The notes beneath the pieces were generated by a model that saw only the letters and a list, made by a program, of their open reading frames with translations, did not search any database and was not told where the DNA came from. Shown one piece after another: positions 4,602-6,197 of a stretch of DNA of 6,197 nucleotides. Origin of the DNA: Lonsdalea quercina subsp. quercina (GTDB lineage: Bacteria > Pseudomonadota > Gammaproteobacteria > Enterobacterales > Enterobacteriaceae); NCBI RefSeq assembly GCF_000688655.1, contig NZ_JIBO01000002.1, positions 250,905 to 257,101 on the forward strand, given 5' to 3'. The translations under genes and the position numbers were made by a program. Every line of letters starts with the position of its first letter. The first letter of the stretch is position 1.

Positions 4602-6197
4602 GTGGCGATTTTTACATTGAAGAGGAATTTTTATCGTACCGGCGGCATCCGCTTATGCCGTGCGATAGGGGTGTGCGGATTACTGCTGGCGAGTGCGTCT
4701 GTTGGCGCCGCTTCCAATGTCCGTTTGCAGGTGACAGGGCTGACGGGCGAACTGCAAAAGAACGTCCGGGCGCAGCTGTCTACCATTACCGCCGACGAAG
4801 TCAGCGCCGATGGACGTTTCCGGTCCCGCGTCAACAATGCCATCCGGCAAGGTTTGCGGGCGCTTGGCTACTACGATCCTGACATCGACTTTCAGTTCTT
4901 ACCGGCGGTCAACGGAGGCCGACCGGTGCTGAGGGTCAACGTGTCGCCGGGAGAACCCGTAAAAATCGCCGGTGTCGATGTCGCCATTGAAGGGTATGCT
5001 CGCAATGATGAGGATTTCCTGAAGCTGCGGAAAGAAAAAGCGCCGGCGCTGGGTACGGTTCTCAATCACGGCGACTATGACGATTTTAAAAGCGAGCTGA
5101 ATACACTCGCCGTCAGCAAAGGCTACTTCGACGCACATTTTCTCAAAAGCCAACTGGGGGTGATGGACTCGACTCATCAAGCCTTCTGGGACATCGACTA
5201 CGACAGCGGCGATCGCTACCGCTTCGGCGCGTTGAGCATTGAAGGATCGCAGATCCGCGAAGAGTATGTTCGCGCGCTGCTGCCTTTCCATGAAGGTGAT
5301 TATTATACCTCTGAACAGCTGGGCGAATTCAACCGCCGACTGTCATCCACCGGATGGTTCAATTCCGTGGTGGTTTCCCCCGATCTGCAACGGGGAAGAG
5401 AAAACAAAAATAAAGAGCTGCCGATGGAGGCGGTGCTGTCTCCACGTACCCATAACACGGTGGAAACCGGGGTCGGCTACGCCACAGACGTCGGTCCGCG
5501 CCTAAAAACAACCTGGAATAAACCCTGGGTTAACTCCAGCGGCCACAGCCTGCAAAGCAGCTTCAGCGTTTCGGCGCCGGAGCAGCAACTGGATCTAAGC
5601 TATAAAATCCCGCTACTCGCCAACCCGCTGGAGCAGTATTACTTGCTGCAAGGCGGTTTCAAGCGTGAAGACCTCAATGATACCAAGGCGGATTCCACCA
5701 CCCTGAACGTGGCCCGCTACTGGAACTACTCAAGCGGCTGGCAGCGCTCGGTCAACCTGCGCTGGAGTCTGGATCACTTTACTCAGGGGTCGGTGACTGA
5801 TACGACGATGCTGCTCTACCCCGGTTTCAACGTGAACCGCACCCGTCAGCGGGGCGGGTTGATGCCGACTTGGGGAGATTCGCAAAGCTACTCCATCGAC
5901 GTTTCCAATACCGCCTGGGGATCCGATATCGACTTCTCCGTCTTCCAGGCGCAGAACGTCTGGATCCGTACATGGGAAGAGAAACACCGATTCGTCGTGC
6001 GCGGCAACTTGGGTTGGATTGAAACCGGCAGTTTCTCACGCGTGCCGCCGTCCCTGCGCTTCTTTGCCGGCGGCGATCGCAGCATTCGCGGCTACAAATA
6101 CAAATCCATTTCTCCCCGAGACGGCGACGATAAGCTGACCGGGGCCTCCCGACTGGCGACTGGCTCGCTTGAATATCAATATAACATTACCGGCAAG
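4602..6197 (+). CDS. tamA: TamA, Omp85-family outer-membrane translocation and assembly subunit (3' end outside window)
   Basis: TamA is the outer-membrane half of the TamA-TamB complex, which spans the envelope, helps insert some autotransporters and other barrel proteins, and is linked to phospholipid transport to the outer membrane. 532 codons are present and open to the window edge; comparison with the E. coli protein (577 residues) suggests about 64 residues are missing. Residues 1 to about 37 form a signal peptide (basic KRNFYR, then [14 protein letters not shown]). Three POTRA domains follow (about 38-115, 120-200, 203-285), then a C-terminal barrel. The barrel carries the Omp85 signature GGDRSIRGY (490-498). 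The GTG at 4602 is the first possible start after an in-frame TGA (4587-4589) and has GGGAG four bases before it. It gives a signal region about 16 residues longer than in E. coli. In relatives tamB follows directly, so it is expected past the right edge. Confidence 0.96.
   Translation, partial: MAIFTLKRNFYRTGGIRLCRAIGVCGLLLASASVGAASNVRLQVTGLTGELQKNVRAQLSTITADEVSADGRFRSRVNNAIRQGLRALGYYDPDIDFQFLPAVNGGRPVLRVNVSPGEPVKIAGVDVAIEGYARNDEDFLKLRKEKAPALGTVLNHGDYDDFKSELNTLAVSKGYFDAHFLKSQLGVMDSTHQAFWDIDYDSGDRYRFGALSIEGSQIREEYVRALLPFHEGDYYTSEQLGEFNRRLSSTGWFNSVVVSPDLQRGRENKNKELPMEAVLSPRTHNTVETGVGYATDVGPRLKTTWNKPWVNSSGHSLQSSFSVSAPEQQLDLSYKIPLLANPLEQYYLLQGGFKREDLNDTKADSTTLNVARYWNYSSGWQRSVNLRWSLDHFTQGSVTDTTMLLYPGFNVNRTRQRGGLMPTWGDSQSYSIDVSNTAWGSDIDFSVFQAQNVWIRTWEEKHRFVVRGNLGWIETGSFSRVPPSLRFFAGGDRSIRGYKYKSISPRDGDDKLTGASRLATGSLEYQYNITGK

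Noticed and set aside
4586..4882. 98-residue open frame on the plus strand over the tamA start
   Set aside because: It is out of frame with tamA, and its Arg/Trp/Cys-rich translation is a typical shadow. The tamA frame gives a signal peptide and conserved POTRA sequence.
1..6197. Mobile elements, CRISPR arrays, tRNA or rRNA genes, defence or biosynthetic systems
   Set aside because: I looked for transposase-like proteins, regularly spaced repeats, tRNA-like ends and unfamiliar gene clusters and saw none. The five recognised genes are conserved core genes in standard order.

Overview
The window looks like the chromosome of an enterobacterium. The order cysQ - ytfK - paeA(ytfL) - msrA - tamA(ytfM), with ytfK convergent to paeA and msrA divergent from tamA, is the conserved layout of this locus in Enterobacterales. 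All five proteins align from memory over nearly full length with the E. coli K-12 proteins. The GC-rich coding regions, the protein divergence and the left-hand neighbour that does not match E. coli fit a soft-rot or tree-pathogen type member (Pectobacteriaceae such as Dickeya or Brenneria), but that family-level guess is inference.

Layout. 1-141: C-terminal end of an unrecognised Pro/Arg/His-rich protein, followed by a hairpin (210-240). 142-643: 502 bases without a convincing gene, with a TATAAT box about 150 bases before cysQ. 644-1384: cysQ (PAP phosphatase). 1385-1813: AT-rich non-coding stretch with a GC-rich hairpin after cysQ and a near-consensus Pho box promoter (1505-1538) directed at ytfK. 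1814-2020: ytfK (SpoT-stimulating small protein). 2173-2200: bidirectional terminator between ytfK and paeA. 2225-3547 (minus): paeA/ytfL (polyamine exporter), preceded by an extended -10 promoter and a compact leader that can fold as a three-way junction. 3731-3771: msrA terminator. 3780-4421 (minus): msrA. 4422-4601: divergent promoter region. 4602-6197: tamA, cut off by the window end about 64 residues before the expected stop.

The genes do not form one operon: each has its own promoter or terminator signals. They share a loose stress and envelope theme. CysQ removes PAP from sulfate assimilation, YtfK links phosphate starvation (through the Pho box) to ppGpp synthesis by SpoT, PaeA exports putrescine/cadaverine, MsrA repairs oxidised methionine, and TamA with TamB (expected just past the right edge) works in outer-membrane assembly and lipid transport. 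I see no mobile element, CRISPR array, tRNA or rRNA, and no defence system. The most interesting parts are regulatory: the Pho box promoter of ytfK and the structured paeA leader.
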